From Candidatus Saccharibacteria bacterium UBA3218 (lineage in GTDB: Bacteria > Patescibacteriota > Saccharimonadia > Saccharimonadales > Saccharimonadaceae): 59,768 nt of DNA. Within the stretch, counting starts at the first letter, position 1. The number at the start of each line of letters is the position of its first letter. This document shows positions 1 to 9,201 of this stretch, one piece after another. The notes under the pieces are model-generated. The model did no database searches and was not told where the DNA came from. It worked only from the letters and a program-made list of their open reading frames with translations. The translations under genes were made by a program, and so were the position numbers. The stretch covers positions 1 to 59,768 of the forward strand of contig DEWE01000010.1 in NCBI GenBank assembly GCA_002363125.1, in the 5' to 3' direction.

Positions 1-72
1 ATTGCACAACTAAATTGTTAAAATATTTCCAAAGACTACTAAAATAACTACTCGCAGCTTTAGACTGATACC

Positions 73-101
73 ATCTTATCGCAGTTGGCTGTTTTTGTCA
101 A
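73..101 (-). promoter_or_regulatory. Strong sigma70-type promoter firing out of the left window edge
   Basis: On the minus strand TTGACA (101-96), a 17-bp spacer and TAAGAT (78-73) form a near-consensus promoter. Transcription would start near 66 and run leftward off the window. It lies just downstream of the gyrA stop, so it serves the next gene or RNA to the left, which is not visible. The rest of 1-121 holds no gene I can recognise. Confidence 0.7.
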
Positions 102-121
102 TAGTTTTTTCTGATTTTTGA

Positions 122-2704
122 TTATTTTTCGTTTGATTCTTCTTCTGGCAACACAATGCCGATTGATGCTACGGTGTCGCCCTCACTCATCTTCATAATG
201 CGGACGCCCTGGGTAGCACGACCAAGAGTTGGGATCTCCTTCATGGCGACACGTATAGCTTGTCCTTTGGTGGACATCATAATCACTTCTTTCGCAAGAG
301 GATCTAGAGTATGAACAGCTACGATAGGCCCAGTTTTGGCTGTAACAGCGGCAACTTTTATACCAACGCCGCCACGCTTATGAGGTGGGAAGTTGGAAAC
401 TAGAGTAGCTTTACCGTATCCATTAGCCGAAACTGCAATTAACTTTTGATTTGGATCAGTGATTACGTCCATACCTACAATTTCGTCTTTTGGACGGAGA
501 CGCATACCACGAACGCCTCTGGCAGAGCGACCCATAGCACGAACTTCTTTTTCGTTGAACCTGGTAGCTTGACCAGCTGAGGTACTGATGACGATATCGT
601 TATTTCCGGTGGTCTCTTGCACCCATTTAAGTTCGTCGCCCGTATCTAGTTTAATAGCGATTAGACCGTTGCTACGCACATTAAAGAAATCTTTGATGGC
701 GGATTTTTTGATAGTTCCCTTCTTGGTAGCCATAAAGAGATAACCATCTGATCCAGCATCACCCTGTTTGATAATGGCGGTAATCTTTTCTTCTGGGTGC
801 ATATTAAGAAGGTTTACTGCTGCGGTACCTTTAGCCGATAAGGAAGCCTGTGGTACTTCGTAAGCTTTCATACGGAATAATCTACCTTGACTAGTGAAGA
901 ATAGCAAGAAATCATGGGAATTGGCCGTGAGAATTTGAGCAATAACGTCTTCTTCCTTCGTGGTCATACCTCGTTTACCCTTACCACCACGATTTTGTTT
1001 GCGGAAATCAGTTTGAGGTACACGCTTCATATAATTCTGAGACGTAAGAAGTATGACACTCTCCTCTTCTGGAATTAGCTCTTCCTCGGAGAATTTACCA
1101 GCTTCGTGATTAATGATCTTACTACGACGTTCATCTCCGTATTTATCTTTAAGAGCAAGGAGCTCTTCTTTAATAACGCGGAGAATTTCGTTTTCATCGG
1201 CAAGAATTGCCTCTAACTTCTTGATCAATTCATGAAGTTGTTTTAATTCTTCTTCGATTTTGTCGCGCTCTAGGCCTTGGAGGCGACGAAGTTGCATTTG
1301 CAAGATGGCATTGGCTTGAATTTCTGAAAGACCAAAACGTGACATGAGTTGTTTATCCGCATCATCATAAGAGGCGCGGATAACTTTGATAACTTCATCA
1401 ATATTATCTAGAGCAATCTTCAAACCTTCCAAGATATGAGCACGCTCTTTGGCTTTCTTGAGCTCGAATTCAGTACGGCGACGTACGACTTTTTGACGGT
1501 GTTTGATAAATTCCCCGAGGATCTCTTTAAGACCCAAAATGCGTGGCTGAATGCCGTCTACAAGTGCAAGCATATTGTAGTGGAAGGCAGTCTGAAGACC
1601 AGTCATTTTGTATAGCTGGTTTAGAATTTTCTTTGGGAAAGCATCTTTTTTGAGTTCTACTACAATACGGATCTTGCCTCTGGCGGATTCGTCACGGGCG
1701 TCGGCAATATGATCTAATTTTTTAGCCAAGACGAGTTCGCGGACTTTTTCGATGAAACCTTCTTTGCTCATGCCATACGGAACTTCCGTGACTACGATGT
1801 TATAGCGGCCATTTTTACGTTCTTCGATATTTGTAACTGCACGAATTACGACCGAACCTTTACCGGTGGCATAGGCTTGACGCATTGGAGCACCGCCATA
1901 AACTTCAGCACCAGTTGGAAAGTCTGGACCTTTGACATATTTCATTAACTCATCCAGAGTAATTTCTGGATTATCGATCTGGGCGACAGTAGCATCAACT
2001 AATTCTCCAAGATTGTGCGGAGGAATATTCGTAGCCATACCTACAGCAATACCCATCTGACCGTTAAGAAGGATATTTGGAAGAGCGGCTGGCAAGACTA
2101 CTGGTTCTTGCTCAGTGCCATCAAAGTTATCGCGAAAATCTACAGTGTCTTTTTCGATATCAGTAAGAAGTTCAGCGCCAACTTTGTCCATGCGAGCCTC
2201 GGTATAACGATAAGCCGCTGGCTCGTCGCCGTCCATGGAGCCGAAGTTACCTTGCCCCTCAATCAATGTATAGCGCATTTTCCATGGCTGGGCGAGGTTC
2301 ACCATCGCCATATAGATGGAAGAGTCGCCATGTGGGTGATATTTACCCATAACATCACCGACGATACGAGCGGATTTTACCGTAGCGTGTGGAGCCTTCC
2401 AGCCATTTTTGTTCATGGTGTAAAGGATGCGGCGATTTACTGGCTTTAAGCCGTCACGGACATCTGGGAGGGCGCGGTCTACGATAACGGACATGGAGTA
2501 CTTGAGGAAGTATTCTTCCATGGTGTTTTCTACGCCACGACGCTCGATACCGTTTTGCATAGTAACCTCAGATATATCTTCTTCGGAAGCGCTTCGCTCT
2601 CGCCCATCGTTATGGGGCTCGCTCGCTCCGTTGGCTCCCGTTGTCGCCAAAGGTTCCTCGGAAGACATATCTTTCGGTTCCTTGTCTAAATTGTTTTTAT
2701 CCAT
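122..2704 (-). CDS. gyrA: DNA gyrase subunit A
   Basis: Breaks and rejoins DNA in the GyrA2GyrB2 complex that introduces negative supercoils. The catalytic tyrosine lies in AAYRYTEARM (about residue 167), after the quinolone-region stretch HPHGDSSIYMAM. A GyrA-box-like QNRGGKG near residue 570 and the beta-pinwheel repeats that follow (e.g. RSARGVRGMRL) mark it as GyrA rather than ParC. At 860 aa it is of normal length. The start at 2704 has a good Shine-Dalgarno (AAGGAGA) and follows gyrB by 14 bp, so the two are probably co-transcribed. Oddity: residues about 11-45, before the conserved core, are encoded by a GC-rich palindromic repeat (see repeat at 2570). That segment reads as low-complexity sequence unlike any gyrase domain. 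Confidence 0.97.
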   Translation of the reverse strand: MDKNNLDKEPKDMSSEEPLATTGANGASEPHNDGRERSASEEDISEVTMQNGIERRGVENTMEEYFLKYSMSVIVDRALPDVRDGLKPVNRRILYTMNKNGWKAPHATVKSARIVGDVMGKYHPHGDSSIYMAMVNLAQPWKMRYTLIEGQGNFGSMDGDEPAAYRYTEARMDKVGAELLTDIEKDTVDFRDNFDGTEQEPVVLPAALPNILLNGQMGIAVGMATNIPPHNLGELVDATVAQIDNPEITLDELMKYVKGPDFPTGAEVYGGAPMRQAYATGKGSVVIRAVTNIEERKNGRYNIVVTEVPYGMSKEGFIEKVRELVLAKKLDHIADARDESARGKIRIVVELKKDAFPKKILNQLYKMTGLQTAFHYNMLALVDGIQPRILGLKEILGEFIKHRQKVVRRRTEFELKKAKERAHILEGLKIALDNIDEVIKVIRASYDDADKQLMSRFGLSEIQANAILQMQLRRLQGLERDKIEEELKQLHELIKKLEAILADENEILRVIKEELLALKDKYGDERRSKIINHEAGKFSEEELIPEEESVILLTSQNYMKRVPQTDFRKQNRGGKGKRGMTTKEEDVIAQILTANSHDFLLFFTSQGRLFRMKAYEVPQASLSAKGTAAVNLLNMHPEEKITAIIKQGDAGSDGYLFMATKKGTIKKSAIKDFFNVRSNGLIAIKLDTGDELKWVQETTGNNDIVISTSAGQATRFNEKEVRAMGRSARGVRGMRLRPKDEIVGMDVITDPNQKLIAVSANGYGKATLVSNFPPHKRGGVGIKVAAVTAKTGPIVAVHTLDPLAKEVIMMSTKGQAIRVAMKEIPTLGRATQGVRIMKMSEGDTVASIGIVLPEEESNEK
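2570..2672. repeat. GC-rich palindromic element inside gyrA (family P1)
   Basis: Bounded by imperfect inverted arms of 19 bp (2570-2588 and 2654-2672, four mismatches). The interior is much richer in GC than gyrA. It contains ATCGTTATGGGGCTC (2606-2620), found again exactly in the miaA element at 18301-18315 with further matching sequence around it. The element is an in-frame part of gyrA and encodes the non-conserved N-terminal tail. Confidence 0.75.
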
Positions 2705-2718
2705 ATCTTATCTCCTTT

Positions 2719-4704
2719 TTAGAAGTCCAAATCATCCAAATCTACGCTGGCGGCGCCGGCTTGAATGAAGTTTTTACGGAGGTCGACCTGGTCTCCCATT
2801 AGCTTTGTAAATACTGCGTCAGCTTTTTCGGCATCATCAATATGGACTTGGACCAAAATACGATTCTCTGGGTCCATAGTGGTTTCCCAAAGTTGTTTGG
2901 CATCCATTTCACCAAGACCCTTAAAGCGTTGCTGAGCAGTATAACCAGCCTGCTTGAAACGCTCTTGGGATTCGTCGATTTTGGTACCATTTTTACGCTT
3001 TTCTTCAATTTTTTCTGTCAATTTATTTTCTAGGGCTACCTCGTCATAAAGATAATCAATCTTGCGAGTATTACCCGTACCCTTAATAAGTCCAAACAGA
3101 GGTGGTTTGGCCAAGTAAACGTGTCCCTCCTCTATAACTTGTGGCATGTACCGGAAGAAGAAAGTCATGAGAAGTGTAGCAATATGGAGGCCGTCGACGT
3201 CGGCATCGGTCATGAAGATGATTTTATCGTAGCGAAGGCCTTCGATATTAAACTGTTCCCCAATGCCTACGCCAAGACCCTTGATAAGAGATACGAGTTC
3301 TTGGTTTGCAAGCATCTTATCTAAGCGAGCGCGTTCGGTGTTGAGAACCTTGCCACGGAGTGGTAAAATCGCCTGAATTTGTGGATTACGACCCTCTTTG
3401 GCCGAGCCAGCAGCGGAATTACCCTCCACGATAAACAATTCACATTCTGAGCGATCTCTACTGGAACAATCTGCAAGTTTGGATGGGAGATTGAGCCCCT
3501 CGAAAGCACCTTTTCTAATGACATTGTCTCTAGCAGCACGAGCAGCCTTACGAGCACGAGCAGCAAGAGTAGCCTTGTTGACGATTTTCTTAGCTATGGC
3601 TGGGTTTTCTTCTAGATAATAGCCAAAGTACTCTGTCATGACTTTGTCTACGTAGCCACGCACCTCTGGATTGCCAAGTTTGTTTTTAGTCTGACCTTCG
3701 AATTGAGGATCTGGTAGCTTTACTAAAATAACAGCGGTGAGACCTTCTTTGATATCGTCAGCCGTGAGATTGTCCTCTTTCTCTTTCAAGAGGCCGTTGC
3801 GGCGGGCATAATCGTTGATCGTGCGGTTTAGCCCTGTACGAAAACCAACTACATGCATACCACCATCTGGAGTGAGCACGTTATTTGCGAAAGGTTTCAT
3901 GATCTCAGCATAACTATCGTTGTATTGAAGTGCGATTTCCACTGCCGAATCACCAATTTGCTTATCTATATAGAAAATATCGTCAGATAATACCTCTTTA
4001 CCATTATTGAGGCGTTTGACGTAGCTCTTGATGCCACCTTCAAAATAGAATGATTCGTGTGCACCAGTGCGTTCATCATTAACTGTGATTAAAATACCCT
4101 TAGTGAGATAAGCTTGGTGGCGGGCATAATTAGAAGCCCAATCATAATCAAAGGTGGTAGTTTCTTTAAAAATAGCGGGGTCTGGATAAAAAGTAATAGA
4201 GGTACCTGATTCGCGAGGAGAACCTTTAGTGATTTTCAATTCGCTAGTTGGCTTGCCAGTGTCAAATTCAATATGATGGGTCTTGCCATCTCTGTAAACC
4301 TCGGCAATCATATGGGTAGAAAGTGCGTTTACAACGGATGAGCCTACGCCATGAAGACCAGAGGAGACTTTGTAGCCACCATCGCCGAATTTACCACCAG
4401 CGTGAAGTACTGTAAGCACGGTTTCTAGGGTAGATTTGCCAGTTTTAGGGTGAATATCTACCGGAATACCGCGGCCGTTATCGTCTATACGGACTCCGCC
4501 GTCTTTTAAGATAGTAATTTCGATTTTGTTCGCGTAACCAGCAATGGCTTCGTCGATGGAGTTATCGGCAATCTCTTTGATAAGATGATGCAGGCCATCG
4601 TACCCCGTAGAACCAATATACATACCAGGGCGCAACCTGACTGGTTCCAAGCCTTCTAGCACACGAATCTCTGACGAGTCGTAATCTCCCGCTTTGTCGG
4701 ACAT
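2719..4704 (-). CDS. gyrB: DNA gyrase subunit B
   Basis: ATPase subunit of gyrase. The N-terminal GHKL fold is visible (NSIDEA, DNGRGIPVD, GLHGVGSSVVNALS). It is followed by the transducer, then a TOPRIM domain with EGNSAAGSAKEGR and the metal-binding TDADVDGLHI, and the C-terminal QRFKGLGEMDAKQLWETT segment. 661 aa is the usual length of the short GyrB form. The start follows AAGAGG, about 20 nt behind a -10 box TATACT (4739-4734), so this gene has a short leader, unlike many neighbours. Divergent from the cysteine desulfurase gene at 4787. Confidence 0.97.
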   Translation of the reverse strand: MSDKAGDYDSSEIRVLEGLEPVRLRPGMYIGSTGYDGLHHLIKEIADNSIDEAIAGYANKIEITILKDGGVRIDDNGRGIPVDIHPKTGKSTLETVLTVLHAGGKFGDGGYKVSSGLHGVGSSVVNALSTHMIAEVYRDGKTHHIEFDTGKPTSELKITKGSPRESGTSITFYPDPAIFKETTTFDYDWASNYARHQAYLTKGILITVNDERTGAHESFYFEGGIKSYVKRLNNGKEVLSDDIFYIDKQIGDSAVEIALQYNDSYAEIMKPFANNVLTPDGGMHVVGFRTGLNRTINDYARRNGLLKEKEDNLTADDIKEGLTAVILVKLPDPQFEGQTKNKLGNPEVRGYVDKVMTEYFGYYLEENPAIAKKIVNKATLAARARKAARAARDNVIRKGAFEGLNLPSKLADCSSRDRSECELFIVEGNSAAGSAKEGRNPQIQAILPLRGKVLNTERARLDKMLANQELVSLIKGLGVGIGEQFNIEGLRYDKIIFMTDADVDGLHIATLLMTFFFRYMPQVIEEGHVYLAKPPLFGLIKGTGNTRKIDYLYDEVALENKLTEKIEEKRKNGTKIDESQERFKQAGYTAQQRFKGLGEMDAKQLWETTMDPENRILVQVHIDDAEKADAVFTKLMGDQVDLRKNFIQAGAASVDLDDLDF

Positions 4705-4786
4705 TTTTATACCTCTTCTTAATATACCTCTCTAGTATACACCTTAAAACTAAAAAATTCAAGAGGTATGATATAATTGTGGCAAC

Positions 4787-5926
4787 ATGACATATTTGGA
4801 TTATGCAGCAACCACACCGATGTTGCCAGAGGTGATAAAAGCGATGCATGAAGCAGAAAAAAAGTTTTTTGCCAATGCTTCGGCTTTACATACTCCTGGG
4901 CATCTAGCGATGAACGAAATAGAACACGCTCGAGAGTTGTTGGCGAAGCTCATAAATGCTTCCCCGGAAGAGATTATTTTTACTTCTGGCGCATCGGAGA
5001 GCAATAATGCCGTCATCCGGACTTTTGAGGGGTGCAAAATCGAGACTTCCCCTCTGGAACATCACTCAATATTCGAATCGGTAAGGCGCTTTTCTGGGGA
5101 TAAACTACCAAAATTGTACTCTTATATGTTGGCGAATAACGAAACTGGGGAGATTTTGAGCTTTCCAGAGATAGACAGAAATGAATTTGCCAAATCCAAA
5201 CTGTTTGAGGCAGTAGATGACTGGGGTAAGCCACTGGTAACTGACAGAAGAAAATCTTATCTACACTCAGATCTAACACAGGTTTTAGGTAAGCTCCCTG
5301 TTGACGTGAAGGCTTTAGGGTTAGATTACGCGACTCTTTCGGCGCATAAAATCGGTGGTCCAATAGGGGTAGGTGCGTTATATATAAAAAAGGGTGTGCC
5401 TTTTTCTCCTCTGATTATCGGCGGTAATCAAGAAGGCAAAAGACGAGGTGGTACCTACAATACTGTAGGAATAATTGGTTTTGGCGCTGCTGCTGAGCGA
5501 GTGCTAAAAGATCAAACCTGGAAAATTTTCGATACAGAGGTGAGAAAGCTACGTGACGCTTTGGCTGAGAGAATCTTAGCAAAAATCCCTGGTAGTTCTC
5601 TTAATACAAATATCGCCTATGGCGCTTCTTTGCCAAATATTTTGAATGTATCTTTTAAGGCAGCTGAGGGTGAATCTATACAGCTCTATTTGGATGCCGA
5701 AGGAATAGTAGTCTCTACTGGTTCAGCTTGTGCATCTGGCGACATAAAGCCATCCCACGTACTAATGGCAAAAACTGGTGATGCAGAGATAGCACATTCA
5801 TCTGTACGATTCTCTTTTGGTTTGAATAGCACAATGACAGATGTAAAAAAGGTAATGGAGGTACTCCCTGGGATTATTGATCGATTACAAAAAATCAGCA
5901 CTATTTCTTCCGATAGTTCGAAATAG
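4787..5926 (+). CDS. nifS: Cysteine desulfurase (NifS/IscS family)
   Basis: PLP enzyme that removes sulfur from cysteine as a persulfide for Fe-S cluster or tRNA thiolation. The PLP lysine is in LSAHKIGGPIG (near residue 187). The mobile active-site cysteine loop is STGSACASGDIKPSHVL, the NifS-like form. 379 aa fits the family. The ATG at 4787 lies 9 nt after an extended -10 box (TGATATAAT, 4769-4777) with no Shine-Dalgarno, so the mRNA is probably leaderless. The 3' end overlaps the convergent IscU-type gene by 26 bp, and the two products are expected to act together as sulfur donor and scaffold. Confidence 0.93.
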   Translation: MTYLDYAATTPMLPEVIKAMHEAEKKFFANASALHTPGHLAMNEIEHARELLAKLINASPEEIIFTSGASESNNAVIRTFEGCKIETSPLEHHSIFESVRRFSGDKLPKLYSYMLANNETGEILSFPEIDRNEFAKSKLFEAVDDWGKPLVTDRRKSYLHSDLTQVLGKLPVDVKALGLDYATLSAHKIGGPIGVGALYIKKGVPFSPLIIGGNQEGKRRGGTYNTVGIIGFGAAAERVLKDQTWKIFDTEVRKLRDALAERILAKIPGSSLNTNIAYGASLPNILNVSFKAAEGESIQLYLDAEGIVVSTGSACASGDIKPSHVLMAKTGDAEIAHSSVRFSFGLNSTMTDVKKVMEVLPGIIDRLQKISTISSDSSK

Positions 5927-6302
5927 CATCCTTCAAAGCATCGTGGCCTAAAACGGAACAGTGGAACTTGTGTTTGGGGAGTTTTCCGAGATAATCATCG
6001 ATATCTTTGGCTGTAATCTTGAGGGCGTCGTCGAGAGTTTTACCTTTTGCTATCTCTGATAAGGCGGAGGTTGAGGCGATAGCTGATGCGCAGCCGTAAG
6101 TCTTCCAACGGATATCGGTGATTTTATCGGTTTTTGGATCTACCTTAATAAACATTTTCATTTGGTCGCCACAGATAGGATTGCCCACTATACCTGTAGC
6201 GTCACATTTAAACTTACTTTCGTCACCCATCAAGAAGTTGCGTGGGTTCAAAAAATGATCTTTTACCGTATCTGTATAAACCCAATCCTGACCCTCATTC
6301 AT
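5901..6302 (-). CDS. iscU: Fe-S cluster assembly scaffold, IscU/NifU N-terminal type
   Basis: Scaffold on which [2Fe-2S] clusters are built before transfer. All three cluster cysteines are present: NPICGDQM, YGCASAIASTS and HCSVLGHDAL, with the conserved Asp after the first. The N-terminus (HFLNPRNF.MGD) is also typical. 133 aa is a full-length single-domain IscU/NifU-N. An extended -10 box (TATAAT at 6315-6310, preceded by TGA) ends 7 nt before the ATG and no Shine-Dalgarno is visible, so leaderless expression is likely. Convergent and overlapping with the cysteine desulfurase gene. Confidence 0.93.
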   Translation of the reverse strand: MNEGQDWVYTDTVKDHFLNPRNFLMGDESKFKCDATGIVGNPICGDQMKMFIKVDPKTDKITDIRWKTYGCASAIASTSALSEIAKGKTLDDALKITAKDIDDYLGKLPKHKFHCSVLGHDALKDAISNYRKK

Positions 6303-6320
6303 GGGTTATATTATATCACG

Positions 6321-9143
6321 TTAACGAATTCTAAAAACTACTTCGCCTTCTTTTGGTTGTGGCGCTGGGGTTGGTGGTGATGCTGGGGCTGGTGTCGGTT
6401 CAGTGGTAGATGGTGTTGCGACTAGTGGTGTAGGGGTTGGAAGTGGTTCTGAGTTAGATGGCGGTGGCGTAGTTGGCGGTGTGGGCGATGTGGTTGGGGT
6501 TGGCGTAGGCGATGTGGTTTGCATGGCGGGTTTCTTGGCTATCCATTTGTCCAAAAAGCCTTTCTCTGGCTTTTCTGAGGCCTCTGGAGTGGTTTTAGAT
6601 TCGGAGATGGGTTCTTTAGCACTTTGTGGTAATGAGACCTCCTGAACGCTTTTGGTGGGCTCTGGAGAGGATTCTGATTTTGTTGTTTCTTTAGCCTTAG
6701 CTTTCTCGGCCGAACTCCAGCGATCCTGGATTTCTTTTTCCACTTCGGCACGAGTTTTACCAAATTTAGTAGCAGAATAAGCTTTCAAACTATCCATTAA
6801 TTCTTCATTTGGTTCACCCATTGGAGCAGGAAGTTTCATTGTAAACGGCGCCGATGGCATATCAAACATCATTACCTTAGCTACGGCAGAGAAGTTCGGA
6901 GTTTTGGTAAGGTCTTCGGCCGTAAAGGTAGGAGTGAAGGCTTTGACCATCAAGTCCGCGTCGGTAACGCCAATACGGCCACAGATAATGGTACCGACGT
7001 TACCAAGTAGAGCTTCCCTGATTTTTTCTGTAAGCTGAGTCATAAACTGGTTGGCCACAATAAGGTTAAGGCGGTATTTCCTAGCCTCAGAGAGGATAGA
7101 CTCAAAGCTATCTGTGGCAAAGTTCTGAAACTCATCTACATAGAGACAGAAATCTTGGCGCTCATCTTCTGGGATATCTTGTCTACTCATGGCCGCCTGC
7201 TGGAATTTCATAACAAAGATCATACCGAGAAGATTTGCATTGATATCGCCGAGACGACCTTTGGAGAGGTTAACTAAGAAAATCTTCTTGTTATCCATAA
7301 TTTCACGAATATTAAAACCAGACTTTACCTGACCTAAAGTATTTCTCATGATAGTATTCGCAATAAATGGACCCCATTTACTAGAGAACCAAGTAATAAC
7401 TTCACCGGCATCGCTAGATTTTTGTGAAGCTGGGAACTCTTTAGTCCAATAATCATAGACAGCCTTGTCTGTAACATATTTGAGTTTAGATTTTACGAAT
7501 TCCGCGTCTGTAAAGCATTGGGGAATATCAATAAAGGTAGCCCCAGCAGGGTCTGACATTAGTAGGAGAGCGGCGTTTCTAAACATGTGTTGACCACGAG
7601 GGCCAAAGAAACCTTGGTTTTGAGGGTCAAACAGAGACTGAAGCATACTGATTCCCTCTTGTACAATGAAGTCTTTTTGGTCATCGTTGGTAAATTCAAA
7701 CATATTCATACCTACAGGGTGTTCAATATCTGCAGGGTCAAAATAGATAACGTCGTCTATACGTTCTTCTGGGACGCGTTGGAGGAGTGCTTCTACGGCG
7801 TCACCGTGGGGATCGATAAAGGCGAATCCGTGCCCATCGCACATGTCTTGGAAGGCAAGGTTCTCAAGAAATACTGATTTACCCATACCGGTTTGCCCGA
7901 TCACATACATATGGCGACGACGGTCTTTTTCTTGTAGATAAATAGCTTTATCTACGCCGCGGAATTGGTTGGTGCCTAGGAATAGCCCTTCAGTAGCTAA
8001 TTTTGCTGGCCCATCTACTTGTTTGGTGAGCTGACGTTCTACTTGGGAATTAGGAATAGCGTTCTGCTCTGGCAAGTGGAAAATAGAAGCAAGCTCTACG
8101 CTGTTTAGTATATTTGAGCGAGTGCGGAGCGGAAAAAATCTAAAAGTATAATCTACGGCTAATTTTTTCTGATTTTTGAATTTATTAACCTTGAAGCCGT
8201 TTAGTTCTGGCGAATTAAATTGTGAAAAGGCTGATACAATACCACCGACGATCGCTTCTGATCTAGCTTCGTTCCCAGAGCTCGCAACTATACGAACCAG
8301 AGTTTCAAAGGCTGGAAAGCGTATCTTATTGTTAATAGCGGTAATTTCGTCTTGTTTAACATTTGTTACCATTTCGTGCTCACTTTTTTCGTGTTCCCCT
8401 GGCACTTCCCACGGAGCACGGATAAGATCCATGGCGAAATCACCCATACTAGATCCTACGGTTTTCTTTTTCTTCCCTTTTTGGACGTCTTCAATATATT
8501 GTTTGGCGCCCTCTGACCAACCTTTTTGTGCAGGACGGAACAAAATTTGTACACAGACTCCTTCATTTTTAGTCACACCAGACAATGCATTTAGAATAGC
8601 CATTTGGGCGTCACGCTTGGAATCTTCATATGTAGCAATTGGATAATAGTACTCTTTATTTAGAGTAAGCTCTGCTCCCGCTATTGCATTTAGCCCGCCA
8701 CCACCTTCAAAGATATTTTCTTCACGTTTTTCCTCTAGGCGAGCTGTCGGATAAGCGGATTGCACCGCCTGTTTTACTGTTTCGGTAAGCACTGCTGGCA
8801 CGATAGCGTAATACTTAATAAAGCCATCTTTAGCTATTATCTCGAAGGAGAAATGACGTTGGCCATAAAGTTTAGTCTTAAAACCCTTGGTAATGGTAGA
8901 TGAGAGGATGGAGTATACAACCTGAGCCTTAGAGATGGCCTCTTCCGCTATATCTCTTTTATCTCTGCCGCCACCGTCAATATCGTCCGTGGTAGGTGGT
9001 AGGTGAATCAGAAGTGGCACCATCTTGAGGCCACGTTCATATTTTTTTGATTTACGGAGTTTAGAGATACGTGTACCGCCAAAAATACCAGCTACCAATA
9101 TAACAGCTAGAGTAATAATCAGAGCTACCACCCAAGGTTCCAT
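6321..9143 (-). CDS. VirD4/TraD-like type IV secretion or conjugation ATPase
   Basis: Membrane-anchored hexameric ATPase of the VirD4/TraG/TraD (DUF87-HerA) class, expected to feed substrate to a type IV secretion or DNA-transfer machine. There is one N-terminal membrane helix (residues about 4-24). Walker A is IGQTGMGKSVF (near 420), with FIDPHGD just after it. Walker B is LYVDEFQNFA (near 670), followed by ARKYRLNLIVANQFMTQL. The last ~150 residues are rich in Pro, Thr, Ser and Lys and look disordered. 940 aa is long for VirD4 because of this tail and a large N-terminal domain. A VirB2-like pilin lies far away at 55331. The actual substrate, DNA or protein, cannot be told from sequence. Confidence 0.85.
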   Translation of the reverse strand: MEPWVVALIITLAVILVAGIFGGTRISKLRKSKKYERGLKMVPLLIHLPPTTDDIDGGGRDKRDIAEEAISKAQVVYSILSSTITKGFKTKLYGQRHFSFEIIAKDGFIKYYAIVPAVLTETVKQAVQSAYPTARLEEKREENIFEGGGGLNAIAGAELTLNKEYYYPIATYEDSKRDAQMAILNALSGVTKNEGVCVQILFRPAQKGWSEGAKQYIEDVQKGKKKKTVGSSMGDFAMDLIRAPWEVPGEHEKSEHEMVTNVKQDEITAINNKIRFPAFETLVRIVASSGNEARSEAIVGGIVSAFSQFNSPELNGFKVNKFKNQKKLAVDYTFRFFPLRTRSNILNSVELASIFHLPEQNAIPNSQVERQLTKQVDGPAKLATEGLFLGTNQFRGVDKAIYLQEKDRRRHMYVIGQTGMGKSVFLENLAFQDMCDGHGFAFIDPHGDAVEALLQRVPEERIDDVIYFDPADIEHPVGMNMFEFTNDDQKDFIVQEGISMLQSLFDPQNQGFFGPRGQHMFRNAALLLMSDPAGATFIDIPQCFTDAEFVKSKLKYVTDKAVYDYWTKEFPASQKSSDAGEVITWFSSKWGPFIANTIMRNTLGQVKSGFNIREIMDNKKIFLVNLSKGRLGDINANLLGMIFVMKFQQAAMSRQDIPEDERQDFCLYVDEFQNFATDSFESILSEARKYRLNLIVANQFMTQLTEKIREALLGNVGTIICGRIGVTDADLMVKAFTPTFTAEDLTKTPNFSAVAKVMMFDMPSAPFTMKLPAPMGEPNEELMDSLKAYSATKFGKTRAEVEKEIQDRWSSAEKAKAKETTKSESSPEPTKSVQEVSLPQSAKEPISESKTTPEASEKPEKGFLDKWIAKKPAMQTTSPTPTPTTSPTPPTTPPPSNSEPLPTPTPLVATPSTTEPTPAPASPPTPAPQPKEGEVVFRIR

Positions 9144-9201
9144 TATTTGTCCCTTTCCCCTCTGGTCTTATTGTTGTAAAAAATACTAAAACAGATACAA
9201 G

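Noticed and set aside
6403..6645. Gly/Val-rich open frame on the plus strand
   Set aside because: It is the antisense reading of the Pro/Thr-rich tail of the VirD4-like gene; low complexity explains it.
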